Shown here piece after piece: positions 30,908 to 40,242 of a DNA stretch of 64,000 nt. This DNA is from Prorocentrum cordatum (taxonomy: Eukaryota > Sar > Dinophyceae > Prorocentrales > Prorocentraceae): NCBI GenBank assembly GCA_963575745.1, contig CAUYUJ010003642.1:1-64000 (forward strand), given 5' to 3'. A program made the position numbers and the translations under genes. The notes under the pieces are model-generated. The model saw only the letters and a list, made by a program, of their open reading frames with translations. It was not told the origin of the DNA and searched no databases. Each line of letters opens with the position of its first letter. The first letter of the stretch is position 1.

Positions 30908-31957
30908 GAGCTGCGGCGCGGCCGCGGATCATTCCACTACTGGTGGGCGACGGAATGGGACGGCAACGCAGTAGAGGTAGACAAGGGGAGAAGGGGGGAC
31001 TATAGTAGAGGTAGACAGGGGGAGACGTGATATACATAGGGAATGCGAGGGGGACGATGGAGACGCAGCGCGGGGGGGGGAGTGAAGACACCTTGGAGAG
31101 AGACGATAGACAGGATGCCCGCTGCAGCGGGTATCCACTCTCCCGTGAGCGAGGGAGACAGCGAACGCATAGTGAGAGGATACATGCTGTAGCAACCCAA
31201 CATGTAAGATCAATGGGAGCAGTGGGGGTGGATTGGATCAGTTCGCGAGCATAGCTGACGCCGACGCATGCATGTGTTTAGGCCAAGTTATCTTTCGTGC
31301 GCCAGATCGCGTGGTGCGCCCGCGCTGTCGCCCAAAAAGGCGCGCCGATATCCTCACCACATCTATCTGCCATCGTCGACGTTCACATCCTGGTCCGCTG
31401 ACATTTTTTCGTCTGGAATGATGTGCCAGGGGTCGGCCTTGGATTGGCCAGGAAAGTTCGGGGGCACTTGGGGGGGTTCTGGGGCACTTCAGATGGCAAA
31501 CCGTCTCGCATCGCATCGCCCTTCGCCACTCTCCCTGCTCCCCTTCAGCACAGTTCGTTGCGCCGCCGAGTAGCTCCCCCCATGGCCTCCTGGCAGCCTC
31601 ACCAGCCCCCATCAGCCGTGTCCTCAGCAGTCTCGAGCCATCGCGACGCTGCTGCAGCAGCGCCGCGAGCGTAAACCTTTGCAGTTGACAGCGGTTTCGG
31701 CATCGTCAACCTCGTCGCGACGCTGCTGCAGCAGCGCCGCGTGATGTACTTCGCGCCTCTCTTAGTTTCACTCCCACCTCGAAATCAGCAGTGTGGACAG
31801 TGTTCTGGGACTGCGTGGGTGGGCGTTGGGGTGGGCTGGAGTGCTGGATGTTGGCATCAGGATGGCTGATCTGAGGTCGAACGGGAGCTTCGGGTGAAGC
31901 GATCTGAGAGCGTCGGTGCCCCTCTGCAGAGGTGATGCTGTCTGACAGCGGCGTGTC
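30908..31957. other. Unassigned sequence with palindromic GCTGCTGCAGCAGC words
   Basis: No gene is recognised. CGCTGCTGCAGCAGCG, a perfect 16-base palindrome, occurs near 31650 and 31727 in a repeated TCGCGACGCTGCTGC context. AGTAGAGGTAGAC(A)GGGGAGA is repeated at about 30970 and 31005. Confidence 0.5.
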
Positions 31958-32099
31958 TGTTCAATAGCCCCCTCTATTGAACAGCCACGCCCGTGTCTGT
32001 TCAATAGCCCCCTCTATTGAACATGCCATGTTCAATAGCCCCCTCTATTGAACAGCCACGCCCGTGTCTGTTCAATAGCCCCCTCTATTGAACAGACAC
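31958..32099. repeat. Four tandem copies of a 26-bp perfect hairpin
   Basis: TGTTCAATAG-CCCCCT-CTATTGAACA occurs at 31958-31983, 31998-32023, 32029-32054 and 32069-32094. Each copy is a 10-bp perfect stem with a six-base CCCCCT loop. Spacers are GCCACGCCCGTGTC (copies 1-2 and 3-4) and TGCCA (copies 2-3). In the last copy the stem extends to GTGTC...GACAC (32064-32099). The four hairpins are identical in sequence. Confidence 0.97.
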
Positions 32100-32640
32100 G
32101 CCTCTGTCGATGTCCCAGCTGCCTTCGAGGCTCCCAGATCGCTTCGGTATTTGCCCCTGATCACACTTCGCGCATCTCCTGAATCCGTCCCGCGCCCTCC
32201 TCGGACACCTTCCGTGTCCCTCCTGTGTCTGCCCGCCCGCCCGCTCCCGAGCTCCCGTGTATACCTATCCGTCTCCCGTCTCTCTCCCGCGTCTCTCCCG
32301 TGCCCCTTCCGCGTCTCCACCTGCCTTCCGTGCGCCCCCGCCCGTGCCCCTCCGCGCCGCCCCCGCGTCCGCCCGCCCGCTCGCCCCCGAACTCCCGCGC
32401 CCCCCCCGCGTCTCTTCCGCGCCCCCCCCCCCCACCCCCCGTGTTTCTCCCATGCCCCTCCCACCCCTCCGTGTCTTTCGCACCGGCCCTTCCGTGTTCC
32501 TCAAATGATCATGCATCTCCCCCCGTGTCCTGCCCGCCCGCCCGCCCGCGCTCGTGTCCTTCCCTCCCGTGTCTCCTCGCATCTCTCCCCGCACCCCCCC
32601 CCCCCCGTGTCCCTCATTATCTCCCTCCTCTCCTCTCCAT
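32100..32640 (+). repeat. C-rich CTCCCGTGTC low-complexity sequence
   Basis: CCCGTGTCTC, CCCGCCCGCC and CTCCCGCG words recur irregularly, with C-runs of nine or more near 32425 and 32595. Open frames on both strands are compositional. Confidence 0.7.
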
Positions 32641-32929
32641 CACTCTATATCTCTCTCCGTATTGCCCACTACCATGCGTTCCATCGTGGTGCGCATGCAT
32701 AGCGCTGCAGCGCTTCATGTTACTTTGTGACGATGAGTTCTGCTGAGCGCTGCAGCGCTCACGTGTTTTCCTTAATTGCATGCGATCGTTGCGCTGCAGC
32801 GCATCTGTACTGTTGTGGCCTCTCTTCCACCTCAGCAGCCGAGTGCTTCAGCTCTCGCAGTGCGGGGGGCCCTCCCTCGCGCTTCCCCTCGGAGCGTCCG
32901 CGCACCCCCTCGCCCTCGCGGAGGGCATC
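32641..32929 (+). other. Spacer with GCGCTGCAGCGC palindromes
   Basis: GCGCTGCAGCGC-like words at 32701, 32740 and 32790 link this stretch to the repeats at 28488-28600. No gene is assigned upstream of the ATG at 32930. Confidence 0.5.
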
Positions 32930-33313
32930 ATGGCTGCCGCGGCTGCGGCCACACCCATCAAACACATCCTGGATAACCTGGACAGCTGCGACGCTTTCTT
33001 CGCATCGCAGATCGGCGCCATCGCCGCCGACGCGATGGCGCAGAGCCAGTCCGCCTTGTCCATGAGCGCGCAGCTGCAGCTTCGCAACTTGGGGGCGATC
33101 GGGGCTGCCCAAGCACCTACCCTGCAGAATCGCATCACCGCGTCGGGCTTCGCGGACAGCCACAAGGCGCGCCTCAGCGCCGCGCTGGCCGCGCGCGTGG
33201 GCACGGCGACGCCCGCACTCCAGATGCGCGCGCAGACGCTCGCGTCAGGGCGGCGCTATCCATCGTGCTTTGCACATCGGACCGCCGATTTGTTATTCAC
33301 ATGTATGTTTTAA
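32930..33313 (+). CDS. Ala-rich hypothetical protein, possibly partial
   Basis: From the ATG at 32930 the frame reads MAAAAAATPIKHILDNLDSC and FFASQIGAIAADAMAQSQSA, then LQLRNLGAIG and RLSAALAARVGTATPALQMR, before the composition turns irregular near 33250 and stops at 33311-33313. Regular helical spacing suggests a real coding stretch, but I do not recognise a family and the last 20 residues look like read-through into non-coding sequence. It may be an exon ending near 33250. Confidence 0.4.
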   Translation: MAAAAAATPIKHILDNLDSCDAFFASQIGAIAADAMAQSQSALSMSAQLQLRNLGAIGAAQAPTLQNRITASGFADSHKARLSAALAARVGTATPALQMRAQTLASGRRYPSCFAHRTADLLFTCMF

Positions 33314-34243
33314 CTGTGTTTCTGTCATGTATGTATGTTACCATGTTCATGTTTCAAATGTACTTATGTGATCATGCTGCAGCATGCCTGCGTCGATTCG
33401 TCGGCTGGTGGACTTCCCAGACCTCCACGTGCCCTCGGGATCTGAGGGCAGCCTTCAGAATCAGAGGTCGAGGATTAAAAAACCTAAAAACTTAGCCTGG
33501 ATTCAAAAAAACCTAAACCCAAATGTTTTTAACCTATGGAGGTCCATGGATGTATGCGGGGGGGCCGGACTTAAATTTAACTCCCTGCCAGATGTTCGCG
33601 GTTATCTTGGCCCCGAAACCTCGGCGGCCATCGAAGAGCGTCGGGGGCCGGCTCGACGACCGAAAGCCGGCTCGTCCTCGATCCTCGTCGTCGTCCTCCT
33701 CCTCCTCCCCCCGACTACGACGACGACGACCCTCCTCCCATCTCCTCCTCTTTCCTTCTCCTCGATGTTCCTCCGCATCCTCCTCCGCTCCACCTCACTC
33801 CTCGCCTTCCTCCTCCTCCTTCTGATCCTGCTCCCCCTCCTCCTCCTCCTCCTCCTCCCCCTCCTTCTCCTCCTCCTCCTCCCCCTCCTTCTCCTCCTCC
33901 TCCTCCTTCTCCTCCCCGGAGCGGGCGCTGGCCTGCGGAGTGAAGGCCTTCACGCCGCAACGACGGCGTCGACGACGGCGGCGGCGGCGGCAGGAGCCGG
34001 GAGGGAGGATGAGGAGGACACTCAGTTCCAAAGAAAAGGAAGGAGGGAGTGAAGGAGGAAGAGGAGGGAGGAAGAGGAGGTAGGAAGAGGAGGGAGGAGG
34101 GAAGTGGACGGAGGAGCGGGGGAGGGCTCAGCGCTTTTCCCAGCACGTCGTCCTTTGCGCTCCCCCTCTCCGCACGCCCCCCTCCGCATCATTCCGCCGC
34201 GGCTGAAACGGCGTCGCCAGGGAGCTCCACTCCGCGACAACGA
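33314..34243 (+). repeat. Spacer with (CCT)n tract
   Basis: 33314-33640 is AT-richer and unassigned. 33690-33920 is CCT-rich on plus; 34040-34110 is GGA-rich on plus, so the two could pair. No gene is recognised. Confidence 0.6.
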
Positions 34244-34302
34244 TCAAGGGTGATCGTCGTCGCCGTCGTTCGCCACCTCCTCATCCTCATCCTCCTCCCC
34301 AT

Positions 34303-35323
34303 CCTCCAACTCCTGCCTCCGCATCCCATTTATCAAGCCTGGACAAACTCCAGGTCGTCTATGCACAGAGCGCGCTCGAAAAAAACTCTCTGCAAAATTC
34401 TTGGGGCGCGTCGCTTGCGACATGCGCTTTGATATGCCATTCTCGTGCTCATCTGTGTAAGTTGTGTATGTGGACGGATTTCCGTACACGGCCGAATCTA
34501 ATGCCATATGGACACCTTGGTGGCGCTTCGGAATGTGGTTGCCGCCAGCGAGCTTATATTGCACAATATGGCACAGCATTGTATCTAAGAGCTCTTGGCA
34601 CAGAGGGAACGGCAACAAACGGGGGCTTGATTTCATAATCTGTGCTGCTCGGAGTGCGCGCGTGCCCGCTGCCAGCAAATGGGGCCCTCCATCAAGGAGG
34701 TGTCCGTGCAATTCCATCATCTGAACCGTAAAAGGGAGGACCTGCTTGGTTTCTCCGCCTTTAGCCTTCAAAGTCGGGTCCCGAGACGTGGAGGTCTTCG
34801 AATCACCTAGCATCCCGAGTGTGAGGCGGTCGATCTTCGAAACTTTCTTCAAAGGATCGGCCGAGTGAACTCGCTCGTAAAACCTTCTCATAGCGCGGCG
34901 AAGCCATACAATGTTGGCCTGGTTGCGCTCCTCTTTGATAGTATGGTCCGACTTGGCAACGTTGGCTTCTATTAGGCGCGTCAGAGCCAGCCCCTGATAC
35001 TTCTGCCAGACTCCGAGGTCTAGGCAGCGCAGCGCGTCGTCGACGCAGAAATCGCACCGAAAGTATTCAATTCCCCTCCCCTCGCACTGTTGGCCTCGGC
35101 CCCTCTGACGTGCCCCCATCCTCCTCGTCCTTGTCGTCGCCCTTCGCCTCCCTCTCTCGATCCTCCTCCTGATTATCCCTCCTCCTCCGTCCGACGCCGA
35201 CTTGCCTCCACCCCCCGCCCCAAGGGAGGCAGGCCGTTCAGGGGCGGCCGACACCAGCGTCAGTCACGGCAGGCGCCCCCGCCTGATTGCTCATGCCTCT
35301 CTGTCGCCCTCTTTCTTGTTTTA

Positions 35324-35386
<63 letters not shown>

Positions 35387-35424
35387 CTCTCTCTCTCCTC
35401 TCTCATCTTTCTTTTCTCTCTCTC

Positions 35425-35485
<61 letters not shown>

Positions 35486-35518
35486 TCTCGCCTCTCTCTC
35501 CTCTCTCTCTCTCTCTCT

Positions 35519-35575
<57 letters not shown>

Positions 35576-37470
35576 TCTCCCTATGTGCATATATCTGTGT
35601 ACATATGTGTGCATGTGTAAACCAAATATCTATATGATATAATTCCTATCTTCCTCGTTCCCTCACGCGTTGCAACGCATTTGCGCTGCCCGCCCTCCCC
35701 CTCCAATTATGCGCGCCGTCGACGCTCCACAGCATCGAGCAACCCGTGAGACCAGACATCTTCGCAGGCCTGCAAAAACATGAGGATGCACGGCACAGGT
35801 ATCGATATCATAGCACCTATATCTAGCAACGCGTAGTTGCACAAGACCTTATCCATTCGCTGGAGCTCAACGTTACCGATGCGCACGGCCCTAGTGACGC
35901 GGTAACCGTAAGGCCAAATCTTAAAATACTGCATAGAATTGATGAGGGTATCCTTCTCGATTTGTGTGCTGATTGCTACTGGCACCAATTGTTTGCGCCA
36001 TTCACTGTCTATAAGTTCGTGCGTGTTCCTAACGAACTTCGTGTTATGGAACGTGGTGCCGTCAAAATCAAACATCGTCTCATCTCTGCAATCGCAATCT
36101 TTGCACGGGCGCTCCACTGCCTTGAACATCTTCAAGGCCATCATATAGCACATCTCAGGCCAATCGCCTGCGGGGCTCAACGTGCCCACCCGCGCCGGAC
36201 TCACGGGGCGTCGCCGCTAGGAGTGCGTTGTCCCTGGAGGGTCAGGGATGGAAGACATGGAGAACCGAGGGTCCAGGAAGTTTGCAGTTTGTTGACATTC
36301 CCAGTGGGTGGGGGAGGGGGCCTGGAAATCTTTCCGCGCCTCCATGCGACTGCACCCACGGAGCACCTAAAAAAATGTATTGGAGGTCGAGCCCTGCCTA
36401 CATATTCACAGATTGCCCCGCGCCACTCCAGCGGCGCACCAGCCACATCTCGGCGGCGAGCGTCGCGCTTGCTCACGAATGCCGAGCCGTCGTGCCTCTA
36501 TCCCTCCCCATTTCCCTATCCCCCTGCTCCGCCCCCCGTCTTACCCCTATCCCCCCTTCCGTCCGTCTTATTCCCTCCCTCCCTCCGTCCCCGTTTCCCT
36601 TCCCTCCTCTTCCTCCTCCTCTTCCTCCTCCCCCTCCTCCTCCTCCTCCTTTCACTCATCGTACTCCCCCTTTCTCCCTCCCTCCCTCTCATTCCCTCCT
36701 CGCCTCCCCCGTTCCGCCCCCCAGGGCCTATTCATGGGGTGGCGAGCTCGCTGCACGTCGTTGCACGATGCGTTGACGGCGCGCTGCAAGGCGTCCAACG
36801 TGCATCGCCCGTTGCACCCACACTTGCACAACGCGCTTGAAAGCACACTGAATATAGTCCATCTCTTTGGGGACCAACATATGGATATCGATAATCTCGT
36901 GAACGAATCTTCCTTATAAACTCGCACCTTGTCAGAGTATAACCTAAGAGGGGTCACGTGCTCACTGCCGTGCAGCCGGGCCAGAGGGTGGTTGTAATAA
37001 CTCTGAGAATATATTGTATCTGGATAGCTGCAGCTTGCTTTGAATATGTCAGGGTTTCTTTTGAACTCGTCGTTAAGTGCGCCAAGTGGCAGCCTAATGG
37101 GAATGTTTCCAAACGCGCGAGTATTCTTCGAACACGACCACATTGGCACATTGTCGACGTTGTACACTATACCCAGCTGGAAAGGAGTGGTGACTTTCCG
37201 AATTGTTCGACGGTGGTTGTACCCCTCTGTCTTCGGGTCCACGGCCAACTTTCGAACCCCCGTCGCGCCTGCCTTCTGGGCGAACCAGGCGATACTGCAA
37301 ATATCTTTGTCAGAGAAAGGCTTTGCCAAAGCCCATAGCTTCAACAAGAATTGCAGGAACTCCGTCCCCGCTGGGTCCCCAGGGGCAGCTATCTCGGGTC
37401 CGCCCTCATCCCCAGACGAGACCACTTCGACAGCTGGGCCATTGGGGAGGGGGGGGTGGGGGGGGCAGCA
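34303..37470 (-). CDS. Three-block gene of an uncharacterised, transposon-like dinoflagellate family
   Basis: Three coding blocks on minus read in order as one protein. Block A (about 37470-36720) has FLLKLWALAKPFSDKDICSI and ends LCKCGCNGRCTLDALQ. Block B (about 36204-35712) has GDWPEMCYMMALKMF, then ERPCKDCDCRDE and further conserved-looking sequence. Block C (about 35100-34303) starts FRCDFCVDDALRCLDLGVWQ and ends NPSTYTTYTDEHENGISKRM before an acidic tail. The CGCxGxCT box, GDWP...PCxxC and the D-x(4)-LDLGV box together match a multicopy family I associate with dinoflagellate genomes and cannot name; a transposase-like role is a guess. The gaps hold a CT microsatellite (35323-35575) and a pyrimidine tract (36480-36720), and could be introns or insertions. 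Exact splice sites were not resolved. Confidence 0.55.
35323..35575 (+). repeat. (CT)n microsatellite in the gap between blocks B and C
   Basis: About 250 bp of CT repeats with a few CTC, CATC and TTTCTTTTC interruptions. It lies inside the putative intron of the minus-strand gene, where it would read (AG)n. Confidence 0.95.
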
Positions 37471-38262
37471 GGTCAGCGCGTCGCGTCCGTTTCACGGAAG
37501 CTCTCCTCATCGCTCGAGCCGGGGGCCTCGGGCAGACAGGAGATGACGAGGGGGGAGGTGAGAAAGAACGAGGGAGGCGCGGCGGGGGAAGCAGCGAGGG
37601 CCGTGAGGATGGGCAGAAGCAGAAGGAGCAGCAGAGGACGATCGAGGGAGCAGCGGAGGACGATCGAGGGAGCAGCGGAGGAGTAGGACTACAACTTGCA
37701 GCGCGCCGTGGCGAGCGACTCGAGCCCCGCGCTCGCGGCACTGAAGCGTCCGCAAAATGCAGACATATTGAACCACCCATGGGCTCTTGAAACGCGTGCG
37801 CTGGAGTCTGGCCCTAGCTGGGCTGCGAGCTGAAAATCTGCTCGAGCTCTGCCTTCAGCGCATCGAACTCTGGCTCGTCTGGGTAGCACGGCGGGGCCTC
37901 GAAGCGGACCTCGATCGCGAAGCCTCGGGGCGGATTGCAGGCAGACTGCGACGACGGAGGAGACGACTGCGACGTGGGGCAAGGGGCCCCCCCCGCTCGG
38001 CCAGGTGCGTTCGTGGCCCTCGCAGTTGGAAGCTTTCCGGCAGCCCCTCCAGGGGGAGGTCGAGGAGTGGAGGATTGAGCTGCATGCCCATCGACCCCCA
38101 GAGGGGGGAGGAGTAGGGAGGAGGGAGGAGGAGTAGGGAGGAGGGGAGGAGTAGGGAGGAGGGGAGGAGTAGGGAGGAGGATGACGGAGGATGGAACATG
38201 AGGAGGACAGAGGAGGCGCCTTCCACCTCATCCACCTCGTCCACCTATGTTTCATTTACCAC
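37471..38262 (-). other. GC-rich stretch with a possible minus-strand exon
   Basis: A minus-strand segment at about 37950-37827 reads GFAIEVRFEAPPCYPDEPEF followed by DALKAELEQIFSSQPS and a stop. It has good coding character, but upstream frames change at a G8 run (37985-37993). 37570-37690 has a 28-bp GGACGATCGAGGGAGCAGCG repeat. 38105-38185 is a (GGAGTAGGGAGGA)n array. A fragment of a hypothetical gene is possible. Confidence 0.35.
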
Positions 38263-38273
38263 TTACCTGCTAC

Positions 38274-38820
38274 TCATCCTCTTGTTGCCCTGGCCCTCTC
38301 ACCCTCCTCCTCCTCCTCCTCCTCCTCCTGAGTTCTGGCATCCGTGGTGTTCCCCCTCCTTCTCCTCCTCCTATTCCTCAGCGCATCCTCCCTCGCCCCC
38401 TTCCCCGTGGCGGCGTCTGCTGAAGACGCTGCCCGCGGCTGCTCGCCCTTCGTCGCGGCCTTGTCGGTGATGCTGCTCTGCTGCTCGATGTTCATCTCGG
38501 ACTCGCCGATAATGCTGCTCTGCTGCTTAGTGTTCATCTCGGACTCGCCGATAATGCTGATCTCCTGCTTAGTGTTCATCTCGGGCTTGTCGATGACGCT
38601 GCTCTGCTGCTCAGTGTTCATCTCGGACTTGTCGATAACGCTGCCCTGCTGCTTAGCGATCATCCCGGACTGGTCGATGACGCTGCTCTGCGGCTCAGCG
38701 TTCATCTTGCCCTTGTCGCTGATCATCCTGACCTTCTGGCAAATGATCCTCTGCTCCTGCATGTTCGGCTGCTCGGCGCGCTGCTTCTTCCCCCTCTGTC
38801 CTGCCCCCCGCCCGCAGGGG
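38274..38820 (-). CDS. Hypothetical protein with six 14-residue repeats
   Basis: A minus-strand frame (ATG at 38762, open further upstream to about 38820) contains six successive 14-residue units of the form SEMNTEQQSSVIDK, encoded by 42-bp DNA repeats at about 38463-38714. It is followed by a basic Arg run and a poly-Glu tail that derives from a CCT tract (38290-38335). Units differ by conservative replacements (Thr/Ile, Lys/Glu, Val/Ile), which favours this strand over the plus frame, which would be strongly hydrophobic. The function is unknown; it may be a fragment. Confidence 0.4.
38463..38714. repeat. 42-bp minisatellite, six copies
   Basis: The unit contains GATAATGCTGCTCTGCTGCT and GTGTTCATCTCGGACT. 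Period 42 keeps the frame open on both strands. Confidence 0.9.
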
Positions 38821-38839
38821 TCGCATTAAGGAGGGGCGG

Positions 38840-39295
38840 CCTGGGGCGACGGACAAGGCGGGGGTGACGAGGGAGAAGGGTGAGGAGGAAAGAGATCGAA
38901 GGAGAGAAGGAGGGGGAGGATGAAGGAGAAGGGGCCTGCGATTATCGCGTAAGCTATTGGGAGGAGGAGGGGGAGGAGGAGGAGGAGGAGGAGGGAGGAG
39001 GAGGAGGAGGAGGGAGGAGGGAAGGAGGGGAGGATGGGAGGAGGAGGCGGGGAGGAGGGAGGCGGAGGAGGGGGAGGAGGGAGGAGGGAGAGGGAGGAGG
39101 GAAGGGGGAGGAGGAAGGTAGGAGGGAGAGGAAGAGGGAGGAGGAGGGAGGAGGAGGAGGGGAGGGAGGAGGAAAAAAAAAAAAAAATACAAAAAAAAAA
39201 AAAAAGGAGGAGGGGGGAGGGAGGGAGCGAAGGGGAAGGGGTATGAAGGAAGGGAGGGGGGGAGGAGGAGGAGCAAGGCGGAGGAGGGGGGAGAT

Positions 39296-39327
<32 letters not shown>

Positions 39328-39343
39328 CGAGGTAGAGAGAGAG

Positions 39344-39376
<33 letters not shown>

Positions 39377-39440
39377 GAAGAGAGGAAGAGAGGAAGAGAA
39401 GGAGAGAGAGAGAGAGAGAGAGAGACCGGACAAGCAGGCG
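38840..39440 (+). repeat. (GGA)n, poly-A and (GA)n purine tract
   Basis: GGA/GGAGGGA repeats (38880-39165), then A15-TAC-A15 (about 39173-39206), GGA again, and (GA)n at 39297-39422. This is the first long tract with purines on plus; those to the left are mostly pyrimidine on plus. Confidence 0.95.
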
Positions 39441-40242
39441 GACCGAGGTCCGTCCTCGGGGCGCACTGCGGTGCGACAACCCGAAAAAACACTGTTAGCG
39501 GCGGTGCAGCCTTAAGATACGAGGGCGGGCGACAGGCCCCCTCCCCTGGCGCAATGCGTCTGAAGCAAAAGACGGCGGACAGACCATGAAGATCTCACCT
39601 GTCAGACCGCGTGAAGAAGAAGGCCCCAACGCGAGTGGCGACGTGAAGAACGTGGCTAAGGCGGCTTGGCGGACCGCCGGTTGGGCGCTTGGCCGCTGCG
39701 CGGCGCGCAGAGACGGGGCACCCCCCGCCCCCGCGCCTAGGCCCCGTGGACGCGGTGCCTCGCGGGCGCACGGGCTGGCGAAAAGAGAAAAGGCGCACCA
39801 GCTGGGAGCCGCATGGCCCAGCACAGTGCGCACAAGCCGAGAACCCCAACAGGAGCGGCAAAAGCTAGCCGACAGCACAGCGGCACCAGCCGCTGCCAGC
39901 TAACCTTTAGCCCCCATTGGCGGACCTCGAAAGTGACAGAGTCCGCGGCCAGGCGGCGGACGGCAGATGGGCGCCAGACGCGCTGAGGAAAAGGTGCACA
40001 TGCTGGGAGCCGAATGGCCCAGCATGCGCACAGGCGGAGACAGTGCAAGGGTGCAGAGGAGGCCCTCACAGCGGATGCACCCGCTACGACATGGCGGACA
40101 TGACATGGCGTGATGGCACGGGTGCGTGGGGCGGGGCTGAAGCCGCCACCCCCGCCAGCAGGCACGGCACACCAGGGAACAGCGCCCGGGTGAGCAAGGC
40201 AGGGCGCGCACATGCGGCGAAGGCGAGGCCGTACCACGCTGG
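39441..40242 (+). repeat. GC-rich sequence with ~190-bp spaced duplicate
   Basis: GAAAAGGCGCACCAGCTGGG followed by AGCCGCATGGCCCAGCA (39786) recurs in diverged form at 39984, each followed by a GCGCACA-G-CGAGA phrase. No gene is recognised; minus frames here are Cys/Ala/Pro-rich and lack a clear signature. Confidence 0.45.

Noticed and set aside
32100-32640. Plus-strand Pro/Arg/Ser ORFs of 83-204 codons.
   Set aside because: The DNA is C-rich low complexity; three frames are open at once and none shows frame-specific constraint.
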